A DNA stretch of 64,000 bases from Hydnum rufescens UP504 (lineage: Eukaryota; Basidiomycota; Agaricomycetes; Cantharellales; Hydnaceae): assembly GCA_014904985.1 (NCBI GenBank), contig MU128943.1:65978-129977 (forward strand), given 5' to 3'. The translations under genes were made by a program, and so were the position numbers. Positions 41,687 to 52,702 of this stretch are shown here, in pieces. Positions within the stretch are counted from its first letter, which is position 1; each line of letters starts with the position of its first letter. The notes below the pieces were generated by a model. That model ran no database searches. It was not told the DNA's origin and saw only the letters and a program-made list of their open reading frames with translations.

Positions 41687-42902
41687 GTCGGAAGATGCAG
41701 GAATCCCCATTACACGGTGCTCCATGATTCCATCGATTACAGGACTCGTGCTGCCGGACTGACCGATCCAATGGCCGCCGACGTGCTCCCTCACTGCCTC
41801 GTGCCTTTCCCACTTGCCCTTGGGAGGACTCCCCAAAGCTGGTCTCTCCAAAGGATAGGAATCGTGTGTGGAGGTCAATGAACCTCCCGAAGTCAGATAA
41901 GGTGAGATTGTTGGTGTCTGCAACTCGTGTGCGGATTGCCTTGTCGAATCCAAGCGCTGAATTGAATCGTCCTCCTGGGACATTATTGAATACCCCGACC
42001 ATGTATTCAAAGTATTCGGAGAACTCTGTGACTCGGTGCGGATAGGCAAACAAGACTGCCTTGGTATAGCAGGTCCATGCTTGGATCCACTCACCCGATC
42101 CTGTGATGTTGCGGATTGGTGCAGTCGGGAGGTTTGTGATCTCGACATCCCCAATGACTCGCTTGTCTCAGTCTCGCCCACTTCCACTGAGGGAGGAGAG
42201 GATTTTATCAAGGTTGATGTACCGATTCGTGAGCACATCTCCCCAGAGAGACTCCGGGAACGCTGGGGCATCATACTGCTTGAGCACACTTTGCTTGGCT
42301 TGTCGCAGGTTTGAGAGATAGATTGCTCTGAGCCGGTGAGTCCGCCTCGAGAGTGTCCACTGGCTGGTCTCATCGCCTGCTTCATCCACTCCCTCTTTCC
42401 AGGCAAAGTGTCCACTGGACCCGGCAGATGCTGAACTGGATGATCCAGAATCACTCCGACTGCTGGACAGACTGCGAGATCGTCTCCGTTTCTGAATTCG
42501 CTCAAGCAGGGTCGGTCGCGCCCTCTTGTCTGCTCTTCCTTCTCTTGACTCTGACCGAGTTCGTCGCCCCGTAGTGACCGTTGCGCTAATCGGTCTCTGC
42601 TCTCGTCCAATCCTCTCCTCATTCGTCCCGCGATCTCTGCTCGAAGTCGCCAAAATCTCAGCTCCTTCGCTCCGCGTGTGAGCCTCTCCTCGAGCTCTTG
42701 CCTCTCCTGTCTCACGGTCATGTTCATCGAGCATGCTGAGGTAGGTTGCAAGGGGTCTGAAATCTCCGACTGTGCTGAGTCTCTCAGCCAGGCTGGCAAC
42801 AGCCACCTGTCTGACCCCTCCTTGCCGATACTCCTCGACGATTCTTTCACATTCCCTTGAGACCGCTTCTGGCGATTGATCGAAGACATCCTCATTGCTC
42901 AT
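41598..42902 (-). pseudogene. Gag ORF of the retrotransposon, interrupted by one in-frame TGA
   Basis: The ATG at 42902 opens MSNEDVFDQSPEAVSRECER. A Ser/Arg/Glu-rich disordered region follows (RIQKRRRSRSLSSSRSDSGS), then a helical part with RLRAIYLSNLRQAKQSVLKQ and FPESLWGDVLTNRYINLDKI. The codon at 42170-42168 is TGA. The same frame then stays open for about 190 codons, with FAYPHRVTEFSEYFEYMVGV and NLTLSDFGRFIDLHTRFLSF. A Cys/His zinc finger follows (CNRWNHGAPC, then CIFRHVCERC), ending at 41598. Because the frame is unbroken on both sides, a single substitution is the simplest reading. Programmed readthrough of TGA is an alternative. Confidence 0.8.
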
Positions 42903-42936
42903 GATATATAGATGGAGATCAACGAGAACAGATAGA

Positions 42937-43292
42937 TGGACAGAAAAATAAACAGGACACTAAGCGTAGCGTACCGAAGAGAAACGAGAGAAAAACTACG
43001 AATTCAGCGGAAGGTTATACGTCTCAAAAGAATCCGAGGTGGAGCGCCACTCGGGACCCGCAGCAGCATGAGGACGGCATGAAGCTGACACACAGGCAAT
43101 GTGAGCCAGCGAGTGAGTAAAAACCTATTAGTAGGATCCAAACCATATCCCCATCAGCGAGATGAAACGAACTCGCAGAGATACGGAACTACCAAAAGGC
43201 TGCAAGTGCGCTTGCAAGCGTGAAAGATGCGGGTGCGCGCGACAGCGGGACCGATTAGTCTAGTGTAACCTCGTTCCTCGCTTAAACAACAA
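42937..43292 (-). repeat. Split direct repeat B', 5' terminus of the element
   Basis: 356-bp partner of 38262-38617 and the right boundary of the element on the plus strand; after 43292 the similarity stops. The gag ATG lies 34 bp inside it. Confidence 0.85.
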
Positions 43293-44070
43293 TTAATTCG
43301 CCATCTGAATACGTCATGATTACGTGCCACACTCAACGTGATTACACCCTCAGCTAATCTCCTCCCCGCACACATTTTTTTCCTATAGGGTATATCCCCA
43401 CCAACATATATGCAGGTTCAAGGCCCCTATTGCCTAATCCTGTTTCTCTTGCATCTTGATCCGCGGGGTCTGCTACCCGACTCATATTATTCGGGTTAGT
43501 GAAGTATCAAGCCCTTTTGCTGAGTTAGTCCCATGTCTAGAGGCGGGCTTCATAGCCCCCATATACGGGCCCGTAGACATTGTTCGAATGGCTGAGTGTG
43601 ATGTCCACCGAGTGTGATATCCACCCACGCACGCGTGGCTCATTATTATAAAATCTTCTTTTCGACACAACCTTACTCTCGCAGGCGGGCCGGGCCCTCC
43701 AGCAGATCTTTTAATTCCTCGTCGTGCCCCTTGTCTGCAGTGGAAATATCGATTTTTGTGGTGAATCTGTGTCGTTCGAACCCACAACATACAACTTCTA
43801 TAGATTTGAGGGGTGCAGTGCCGGTCTCTGGATCGTCGGGAAGCTGTGAATACTTATTTCCAAGGGACCCACTGAGACTCAGAACTAGTGAGCAACAGAT
43901 AACAGCCCAGTGAGGAATAAAGGGAACTCCTGAGTACACGGGGTATAAAGACTTCACGAGAGGCCTCAGGTAGGAGATGACGGTGAAAGAGGGGTATGAG
44001 TGTTTATCATAATCTACGAGATGAGCCCGACGGAGGAGGAATAGTACCGTCGAGTGCATGCGACATACGG
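43293..44070. other. Intergenic, unrecognised open frame
   Basis: Holds a minus-strand open frame (44074-43673) with a hydrophobic stretch (WAVICCSLVLSLSGSLGN). It has no ATG and starts at the stop of the zinc-finger gene, so it may simply be that gene's 3' UTR. Nothing else supported. Confidence 0.4.
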
Positions 44071-45659
44071 TCACGTCGTCGATGCGGCGTTTCTCGCTTC
44101 CAGATCTGCGGCCAGTTGCGCAAGCGGAGCAAATGCAGCCTCGAACGCTCGTGCCTCATCAATACTCAAACCTCCCTCTTTATCTGCTTCCGCAAATGCG
44201 ACCTCGGCTTTGCGTTTCAGATCCTGGAGGTAGTCTTGGGGGAAGCACACCTAGTGTATATACGGGTTGTATTAATTACGAAAGTGGTGAAAGTGGATAC
44301 GGGAAAAGGACTAACACGTTCCGAGGGGTCTATATCTGGAGCGGGTGCCGGCCACCCTTCGTTTCCCTGTTCTACACCATCCATAACCGGGTTTTCTGAT
44401 CCCTGTACAAACGGAACGCTTTGCGAACTGGAAACAACCGAAGCATCTGGTCGGACAGGGGAGGCGAGGTAGTCCGCCTGTACTTCCCGTTGAAGAGGCT
44501 GCTGGGATTCGTCCGGAGACTCATCCAAAACGTCGAATCCTTCGGCAGACATATCATGAGTGGTTGGAATATGAAGAGGAGATGTGAGAGACCCTGCAGT
44601 GGGATCACTCTGCCCCAGTCTTGTACTATTCGAAAAGGAGGAGCCTGAGGGGCGGGGTTTGCCCACGCCAGCCCCCGCCGGCCGATTGCTGAAGCACGCG
44701 ACATGGGCAAAAGCATGTGTCATCCGAAGGCGCATGATCGTAGGAACTTCCTCCGTGACGGTGAGGGAGGCCCAGCCGTTACAATGAAATCTTGGGATTT
44801 TGGGGAGTTTCTTTGGTCGTCGACGACGTTCATCGGGGTGCAAGGCATGCTTCGTTTGTTCTCCCTCTAGCTGGGCACAATAGTAGGTGAATACAGTGGA
44901 CTTGCGAGCTTTCTGAGTGCTGTCTTGCCGGCGCTTATAGCTGTACATGAATGATATTTTAGGATTTAGGGTGAAAGCGCAGGAAAGGAGAATGAGGGAT
45001 TAGACGAACTTGAATCGATAGCCAGCAGCGGTCTTGATACGATCCATGACTGTGTTAGCACGTATGAGGAGGGTGTCGCCAGTGACCCCTGGATGATTCT
45101 CATCGAATTCGATAAAGCGGTCGAGGTCTACCTGGCCTTGTGCCTGGAGATGGATCTCTTCCAGAAGAGTAGTCCAAGACACAGTCGTGACATTTGCAGA
45201 GGGTGTGGGTGAGTGACCCGTCTTGGAGTCGACACGACGAGGTTTGGTGTGTTTTGAACATGTTTTCACATGGCCGTTACCGTTGAGACGAAGGGGGAAG
45301 GAAGAGACAGGGCCAAGGTACGTGCATTGGCTGCATTTAACAAGATTCTCGTTTCTAGACCTTGGATCGAGAGAATTGACTTGCTCCCAAGCAGAGAGGG
45401 ATGCACTTGCGGTTGAAGGACCAGAATCACTAGGGGCATTCCAATCTATCGAGACTGTGTCTGGCTTTACGGCTGTGACAGGTGGGTATGCTTCGCTCTG
45501 TGAGGTGCACGGCCACTAAAGTGAATATAAAGTCTCTAGTAAGCAACGGGGTCGTCGTGCGTACCATCCTTCGAGAGGTCCTCGTCGCTCAATTTGGCCA
45601 CGGAGATTGCCGGCCAACGGCTGTGCTTCACAGACAGGCCCTCCCACTTAACCGTAGGG
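44071..45659 (-). CDS. Zinc-finger protein with FAR1/GCM-like Cys-His region; 5' end unresolved
   Basis: Function unknown. The earliest readable exon has VPTVKWEGLSVKHSRWPAIS. Another exon carries NLVKCSQCTYLGPVSSFPLR, then NGNGHVKTCSKH, a C-x2-C...H-x3-C zinc site. Then come WTTLLEEIHLQAQGQVDLDR and VMDRIKTAAGYRFKF. An intron near 45000-44940 joins to STVFTYYCAQLEGEQTK, followed by a basic linker and IPRFHCNGWASLTVTEE, then MRLRMTHAFAHVAC. The spacing 'YYCAQ..C.GW.....H...H' resembles Agaricomycete proteins with FAR1/GCM/WRKY-like DNA-binding folds, often of transposase descent. A long Ser/Pro-rich region follows. The last exon reads CFPQDYLQDLKRKAEVAFAE, and the gene ends RNAASTT, stop at 44071. 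Upstream of 45659 the same frame hits a TGA, so the start is unknown. Confidence 0.5.
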
Positions 45660-48566
45660 ACCTCTCATAGAATTGACCACGATGGACAGACTTTAACACT
45701 ACAGTGGTCTAGTCCAGGCTTCCGCACTCGCACTTTGGCACGCGGCAAAGGAGAATCGCTAGGACACACCGTAGGCCATTGCGCTCCGGAGTGCTGACAC
45801 ATCTTTCCATCCAGCCCAGTGAATTTGAAGGTATACGATCAAGGTAGAGTCCTTTATAAGTGTCCTTCCCTGCACCTTCGGGCCCTGCAGTGGGTGCTTG
45901 CTCTTTGGCAATGAACCGCCAGCGGCTGGGATTGTGTGGAGGCTTGCCAATTACATGTTCGAAGAGGGGTAGGTGCAGCCATAGACATGTAGGAGACACT
46001 GTAGCGACCGATAAAATAGGATGCGACGTGGCTTCGCTGAAGCAGGGCTCTTGCTGGACATATGACTTAAATTTCGCCTGACGAACTTATCTTAATTACA
46101 CTCAAGAGACCACAATGAACCCATAGGGTTTGTTGGCACTGAGTTCTTCGCCGCTCGTCCTGGCGAATCAACATAAAAAGCAGTGGACTGAGAAATGCAC
46201 ATGTTAAGTGATAAGAACATCTAAATGCTACAGAGGCGAATACAAGAAATAGTCAATCTAGGACTATGGATCCCTTACTTGGCGCAGATTTAGGATTGAG
46301 ACGAGACTCTGGGGTTCGGGATTTAATCCGGGCAACCAGACAGGAAGAGATTCCTGTGGTGATCCAGAGCACCCTCTGGCCATGAAGTACTTGATTAAGG
46401 CAAAAATCATTACACAGAAGGAAAGTCTTCAAAGTTATCTCTAGTACTAGTATCAGACGGCTTGTAATACAAGCGCCCAAATCCCGGCGATGTATCAAGT
46501 ACGAGGGTATCGAGAACACCTTGGTGGACTCATGGTGGCCCACTTTCTGGGCGAACATCTACGGAAGTCAGGGGGTTCCCTAGGGTCGTCACTGAGACAA
46601 GGGCGGGGCAGGATCTTATTGGGGGTGGCGCTCAGGCCAATAATGCAAGGAGGGGGATAAAACAGCTGTCTGTCTTAGAGAAACAATAAGGACCCCAGAA
46701 TTTAGACGCAAATACATCCAAGACCGGTTGATTTTGAAGTCCTGCCGTCATCTTTCTGCCCCCTATAGCTATGGTGGTCCGAATAGTTCTGACTTGACGA
46801 GCATCTGGACCTCGTAATTCGGCCGAATTTCCTCGTATAGGCTTCTCAGGAATTCTGTCTTGGTCTGAAAGCTGGGCAGGGAAGATATCTCAACAGAGTA
46901 CCGGTTGATTGGCCATGTAGGGTAGACGAAGAAGCCCTCTGGCTGCCTCAAAGAGTAGCTGCTGACAAGAGTGTCTGTCATTCCTCGGCGATCGCATGTG
47001 CGCTCGCATTCCTCACAGGGTGACTCTGCCGCGTTCGTCTTATCTATCCTATCAATCGTGGGCGGTATGATAGACAGGTCTGGCCCAGGCCTCAAGTGCC
47101 AAGTGGCATGCACCAAGTCACACTCTTCGAACCCTGAGGCTCAAGGGGAGAAGGGGAGTGATAGGGCCATCAATCTTTCCACATGTCAGCAGCCAGGCTT
47201 CTTCTCAGGTGGTTCCCTCTAGCAGGCTCTGGTAATCCTCCATATATATCCGGAATCTTTACTCATCGGCCACTCCGAGATATGGGGTGATGTTCTGGTT
47301 TGCCACCAGATGTCTCTCCCCTACAACCTGGGTGCCGTACCCCTCAGTTGAATTGTAATGGGCAGCTCGAACTGCCTCCACTTTTCTTTTCTTTTCTTTT
47401 CTTCTTTTTTTTTTTTTTCATTATTTCCACCCACAAAAAAAGGCCACAAAAATCTTTGGGTTCCAATGCCAAAACAAGCCGATTTTCGGATATCAGGCAT
47501 GTTAAAACGTAGGTAACTGTGTATGGGACTCTACTCTGTCATTGCGATGGGGGACGTAAAAAGTACGGGATTGCGAGTCGTGGCCCGTACGCCGATGTGA
47601 AACACGGCTGATTGATTGTGGTTTGAGAGGGAGAGAGAGAGCATGGCGGAAGCCAGTGCCCGGTGGTTCATTATTGGAGGCTCGTGGATAGATGGAGGAT
47701 CCCGATGAGGCTTGAAGGCCATTGATCACGTCCCTGATGTGAGGAATGCTTTGACTCAGCGACATAGAAAAAATAAACAGACGAAGACGAAGGGAAGAAA
47801 GAAGACATCGCCGGGGATCGGAAGTGTGACCAAGCAAGAAGGTCGCCTTTCTGACGTTTATTTTCATTTCCATTCTAGGCGGGTACAGTCATTCATTCGG
47901 ATATCGTTGCAAGGGGCGTCGTGTTACAGCCCAAGACAAGCTCCCGCTGTTCGGTTCGAATTTGTGGCTTGGTTTGTTCGGGACCCCTCCGATAGGATTT
48001 CCAGGTTTTTTTTATGGTGCCTGTTTTCTGATCAGTTGGGTGGAACGTTCGGCTCCGAGTCTGCCCCCGCCCGGCTTACGATGGACTTATGTTACTATAA
48101 CATAAGTGGGCTTAGCGCGCACTGCTTATCTCATCCCCTTTCGACATTTCATAATTCGGATGTCTCCAAGGGTAGGTTCCAAATGTAGGTGAAAGGCCAC
48201 AGGCCCTTTGCTCTGCTTTCTGTCGCATGCATTGGCTATGACTATATACAGTACATTGATCTGTTCCTTGATGGGAACAATGACATAAATAAATAAAACC
48301 GGAAAACGGGAGCATTCTAGTTAAGATGAAATGTAAGTAAAGGGTTGGGAATGGCAGGTATGATAACAGTGGAAATGCAAGTCATGGCTGGGGCACGATA
48401 TCCTACTTGTGAAAAGCGGGCTTCCTATGATAATCTTTAACCAAAAATGAAAGAGGCGGTGCAGAGAACCAAAGGAAAGCGAACGGGAAAGGAATGAAGG
48501 GACAGGATGCTGTCAGGCGCAGTATACCATAATACCAAGCAAGGGCCAGTAGAAAGGGAATGACGA
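45660..48566. other. 2.9-kb region without a supported gene
   Basis: Near 45709-45999 the minus strand has a frame with SRWRFIAKEQAPTAGPEGAG that may be 5' exon sequence of the zinc-finger gene. At 46769-47116 a minus frame ends EVQMLVKSELFGPP but has no ATG at its 5' end and no known family. A pyrimidine tract lies at 47381-47418. The rest, to 48566, shows only short frames. Confidence 0.4.
47381..47418 (+). repeat. (CTTTT)n / poly-T pyrimidine tract
   Basis: Three to four CTTTT units followed by a 14-15 T run; low-complexity sequence, possibly the tail of a retroposed fragment read from the other strand. Confidence 0.6.
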
Positions 48567-50069
48567 TCAGCAGAAAAACTTCTTCCAAGCTCCTTTGAAT
48601 TTCTTGGATATGCTTCCACTCCCGGCGCTCTTTGCAAATTTAGCAATACTAGGCGCGGGAGCAGGGTCTTTCGAAGGGGGGCACAGCTGCTGCCCATCGC
48701 GGCGTCCCGACACGTTGGCAGCACCAACACGCACCACAGCATTCATAGTCCGAGTGGGAATAGCACCGGCAGCACTGGGACCCACACCATAGCCGGAGTC
48801 ATCGTCCGGATGAACAACGACGTCGACAACGGCACGTGCAAGCGCAACACCACCCACCGTCTCTGTGTCATCCAACGCGGGCTTCGTCAGCACGGCCACA
48901 TCCATATGAGCACGATATGGCGAGGGTGGTGATACACAGGGAGCATCGACATTACTAGCGGCTGGCCATTTTCGTGGGCCGATTTCATTGTCACATGAAG
49001 GGGCCGAGGTGGTAGACGTTGCCGGCATGACAATCATCTCTGTTTCGAAAGAGGATATTGATGTGTTGGTGGATGCGGCGGATTTGGACGACAATAAGGA
49101 TGAAAATGAGGTGGAAGAGGGGGTAGGCGAGGTTGCGAGGGGTGAAGGCGGCGAGGGGGGCACCAGGGAATCGAGCAAGTGGGACGCGTCGTTTATGGGC
49201 TGCCCACGCAATTCGGGCGGAGGAGAGGCAGGTGGGGTGCGGTGAATGAAAATCTTAGACGTCCAGCTCGATTTCTTCATAAGCAGACTTGGAGGGGGCA
49301 CGATAGGTGGGGGGATGTGACACCCCAAAGTATTGGCCCGCTGACGTACACGGGCAGGCAACTCATTCTCGTTGTTGCGCACGACGGGCCTGACCATTGC
49401 GGTACGGGGTCGCGCCATGGTGACCTTGCCTCCATTCTGGGTCTTCTTGCGGACGAGCTCCGACGGGCTGAGGGGCATGACAACATCACGAGCGCTGATC
49501 TGTGCACGCGTAAAGACGGGGGTAGTAGAGGGTGCCGCCGTCATCCAATTGACGTTGGGATCACGGGAGGTTGCTATCACGCTTACGCGGCGTTGGAGGG
49601 AAGGGGAGGAGGGACGCTCGCGGGTGACACCATGGACACTGGAGGGACGTGTCCTGCCCAAGGAACTGGGGATGGAGCGACGAGAATCAGTGTCAGTGTC
49701 AGTGTCCTTGGCCTTTCCCTTCCCCTTTCCATTCTCTTGTTTGAGGGATGTACTCGACGAGGAGTGCTCATCGGAAATGTCATGCACCGACTCGAGAGAA
49801 TCATTGTTCGTTTTCTCGGTTTCGAGATCAATGATGGTGGAGAGAGGCGAAGGAATGCGAGAGTGCGAGGACTTGGGCCGTTTTCGAAGAGTTTCGTACG
49901 AGTTTGGCCTTGGGAACGATGAACCTCCAACGGGGGCAATAAGAGTCGAACTACGATGAGGGCGTGACGGGGAGTAGGACGGAAGGGGGACAGTCAGCAA
50001 ACGATCTGGGTGTGGCGGGGAAGCATTCTGCACAGCCTGAGCCGCAATGTGGGGTAGCGGGGGCTCCAA
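48567..50069 (-). CDS. Hypothetical disordered Ser/Pro-rich protein
   Basis: A single open frame of 500 codons of unknown function. It is low complexity throughout: basic/Ser-rich (YETLRKRPKSSHSRIPSPLS), a KGKGKAKDTDTDTDSRR tract encoded by a gtgtca repeat near 49690, and proline clusters (PPPIVPPPSLLMKK, PPSPPSPLATSPTPSSTS). The C-terminus is basic and ends GAWKKFFC, with a terminal cysteine that could be palmitoylated but is not a CaaX box. There is no ATG at the 5' end of the open frame; an in-frame TGA lies just upstream at about 50080, and the first internal ATG is far downstream. A spliced first exon or a base error is needed to give a start. Its great length without stops and its codon-periodic composition favour a real protein. 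Confidence 0.5.
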   Translation of the reverse strand: MEPPLPHIAAQAVQNASPPHPDRLLTVPLPSYSPSRPHRSSTLIAPVGGSSFPRPNSYETLRKRPKSSHSRIPSPLSTIIDLETEKTNNDSLESVHDISDEHSSSSTSLKQENGKGKGKAKDTDTDTDSRRSIPSSLGRTRPSSVHGVTRERPSSPSLQRRVSVIATSRDPNVNWMTAAPSTTPVFTRAQISARDVVMPLSPSELVRKKTQNGGKVTMARPRTAMVRPVVRNNENELPARVRQRANTLGCHIPPPIVPPPSLLMKKSSWTSKIFIHRTPPASPPPELRGQPINDASHLLDSLVPPSPPSPLATSPTPSSTSFSSLLSSKSAASTNTSISSFETEMIVMPATSTTSAPSCDNEIGPRKWPAASNVDAPCVSPPSPYRAHMDVAVLTKPALDDTETVGGVALARAVVDVVVHPDDDSGYGVGPSAAGAIPTRTMNAVVRVGAANVSGRRDGQQLCPPSKDPAPAPSIAKFAKSAGSGSISKKFKGAWKKFFC

Positions 50070-51340
50070 GGTTCAGAGGACATTAGCTAGAGAGGCACAG
50101 AAAAGACGAGGATGGAACACAGAAGCTTTTGCGCAGAATGTATTACTGGCAGTGGGTGGAATGGGTATCCGTGGTGGCAGGGAGCCAAGAAAGAAAGCAC
50201 GACGCGGCGTCCAGGTGCCGTGTTTATACTTTTTTGAACGAGCGTGGTGAGCGGAGAGATAAGGAACGGAATAGGGACGAGGGAGCAGGGCCAGTTTTTG
50301 ATTTTTCTAAGATAGAATCGCACAGCCACAGCCACAGTTATTCTCGATTTAATCCATATTTGGCGATTCAAAATCGGTGAGCTGGGTGCTGGATGTATCC
50401 ACAGGGAGGGAAAAATTAGCCCCGGGAAGTTACCAGAGATTATCCTCTGGAGAGCGGCCACTGTCGTCAACAAAGGACGTGGCCGTTCCGAACAATGTGT
50501 CAACTTTAGGCGCTGAAGAATAATTCAACTGGACAATCACGTGATGAATCCAGATTTCTGGATACCTACCACAACAGCCTCGAACGAGTGCGACCATCAG
50601 GGCTGTCCAGAAAGCACCATACTGGGGGTGCTAACAATAGTGCCACATGAAGCTGTGATATCAACGCCGTTCTGTTCTTCCGGCTTGGCACGCACACCCC
50701 TCATTATCGATGGGAATGGGCTGACGGGTAGGTAATCCCACTAACTCATTATGTAACTCCTCTGCCACGTCCATGTCCGAGGGCTCGGCGATGCTCGCCC
50801 CGTTCTGGTGTCTCCGGCAAGTGCTGACTATAACTAACGCCCGTTCTAATGAGGATGATGTCCCCTCCACCCAATGGATCTCCCGGAGACCACGACTACA
50901 GGGGTCCCGCAACTAGTATACTCCTTGTTCCTCAAGACAAACAAGGCAGTGAGAGGGACAAAGGCATATATACTCTGCGTAGATAGAAACACAAGACGAC
51001 GAAATGCGATGCTATGAGCGTCAATTCCGACAGGAACGACCATCACTCCATCTTGTTGAGACAGCTACACCGGACGGACCACGGGGTAGACATGAGGGAA
51101 GTTCGGACACAGGTCGCACCGCGGAGTCCACTGCTCTAGACCACTAGGTCCAACGCGTGGGGTCCGATGGGAGTGCCATCTATCGGCACCGAGCCCACTC
51201 GATCGGAGGCGATGCCCGGTACGTAAAGTTTAGTCCACGCATAATTAAAACTTTGTTCGCCTTCCTGGAAGCATCACTATGTATGCGAGATATACATGAG
51301 CTGAGCGATAATGATCGGTACCATTCGACATACAACCGTT
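50070..51340. other. Intergenic, no gene recognised
   Basis: 1.27 kb between the disordered-protein ORF and the ferredoxin stop. Only short unrelated frames on both strands; no RNA gene seen. Confidence 0.45.
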
Positions 51341-52393
51341 TTAGTGCTTCGTGGGCTTCGCACCTGTAGGTTCGTGCATCAGCGCGATTCCATACGGCAG
51401 GCGAAATCGCACGGAGGATGAAACAAAACCGCTATTAATAGCAGGTCGTGGGCTCGTGCGAATGGTCCACATACCGTCTACAAACATATTTCGTGTTGCC
51501 GCAGGGAGCGTTGCCGTTAACCCGTCAAGCTCTCGCTTCATCTTAACCTGGCATCCTAATCGTGATCTTTATCACCGCACATGGGCGGACATTGGAGCGA
51601 AGGAAATTGATGTCAGCATTACGCCATGCCAAGACCAGAACGCATGCCCACGTTTCTGTAAGACCAAATGCCATGTCAAGCATGTCATTCTCGTCATCCT
51701 TTGGCTCTTCAAGGAGGTCATATGAATCAGGGTCCAGTATGACGTGACATGTTGAACACGCCACTGAGCCTTCACACGCCCCTGCCATGCATCCCCAACG
51801 CGTCAATTCGTTACCAGTGGGATATGCGTGTTCAAAAAACGAGTTGCAAATCTCACCTTCGAGGTCAATATCGTATTCATGCGCAAGGTCCAGCAACGAG
51901 TCTCCTTCATTAGCTTCTATCGTTTTAATTAGGTTTCCTTTTGAATCTTTAAAATGAAGCTTTATCCTGAAGGGGCCGTATCGCCATGGCCAGATAGGAA
52001 AATGCAGATCCAATCAACACTTGCAGACAACCTGTCAGAAAAGAGACTAACCCTGCGCCTGGGGTAGGTCGTGTTATAGGGTTGTGAAATAGAGCTTAAA
52101 AAAAAACAAGGAGCGCGGAAAAAAACGACCGGTGGGAGAGACACAGCGAGTTGTGTCAGAGACGACGGTAAATGCTAGCCGAGGAAAAAAGGATGCCGAC
52201 TAGATGTAGTATGTAATGCTCGCGCGTGAGAACGCTGTTCGGTTGGCGAGGGCGTGGCAGAAAAAGCCACAGCATTCCCAGATAGTGTGCCCAGACATCG
52301 CCAGACTGATTTTCGCGTCCTCGCCGACGCAAATGCCGGTGTCTTCACTGGGAACGCCCGCGTCGTCGGCGCTCGGAGAAGGAAGCGGGACAT
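51341..52393 (-). CDS. YAH1: Mitochondrial adrenodoxin-type [2Fe-2S] ferredoxin
   Basis: Electron carrier for Fe-S cluster assembly and heme A synthesis in the mitochondrial matrix. The ATG at 52393 opens MSRFLLRAPTTRAFPVKTPA, an Arg/Ser/Ala-rich presequence continuing to RALHTTS. An intron joins to IKLHFKDSKGNLIKTIEANE, then DSLLDLAHEYDIDLEG. The next intron joins to ACEGSVACSTCHVILDPDSY, giving the C-x5-C-x2-C ligands. Then comes DDENDMLDMAFGLTET, and after an intron SRLGCQVKMKRELDG brings the fourth cysteine. LPAATRNMFVDG is joined by a last intron (acceptor ctacag at about 51364) to AKPTKH, stop at 51341. All four cluster cysteines are present. Same strand as ERG3, whose stop is 309 bp upstream of this start. 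Confidence 0.93.
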
Positions 52394-52702
52394 CCTGTTC
52401 GGTAACCTCCGAAGCAAGCTCGTCACGGATGTCACGGCCCCGCAATCCCTACGGTCAAAATCCCAGACTCGCTTCACTGGCAAGAGAGTCTGGGGTGATT
52501 GGGTGGCCATGCCTGATGTGGGCGAGTACATCAGTCGATTGTTCTCCGCAGCTTTCAAACCAAATTCAGTAATTGAAGTATTCGCATCAAGGACCCCTTT
52601 GTTAGGTCAATTTCATGGCGTGACGCGTCAAGCATTGCAGTTCTATTAGCGATGACAAGTCTCTTCCAATAATTATAGTCGTGGATCATGCACACGCCTC
52701 AT

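Larger units (their letters stand above)
38116..43292 (-). mobile_element. Tyrosine-recombinase retrotransposon (Ngaro/PAT-like), near-complete
   Basis: Read on the minus strand the order is: 356-bp repeat B' (43292-42937), gag, reverse transcriptase-RNase H, tyrosine recombinase, 90-bp repeat A' (38707-38618), repeat B (38617-38262), a 56-bp unique spacer, then repeat A (38205-38116). A 5' repeat with one copy at the left and a compound repeat block at the right is the split-direct-repeat structure of Ngaro/PAT elements, which integrate by recombinase rather than integrase. By eye A and A' are identical, and B and B' differ at two positions, both A/G. This indicates a young insertion. No target-site duplication is apparent, as expected for this class. 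Gag carries one in-frame stop; the other two ORFs look intact. Confidence 0.88.

Noticed and set aside
39761..42895. A single 1044-residue polyprotein
   Set aside because: The first 400 codons merely mirror gag in another frame and show no protein-like motif; RT homology begins only near 41600.
43673..44074. 133-codon minus-strand ORF with a hydrophobic segment
   Set aside because: It starts at a non-ATG codon exactly at the stop of the zinc-finger gene and is most simply its 3' UTR.
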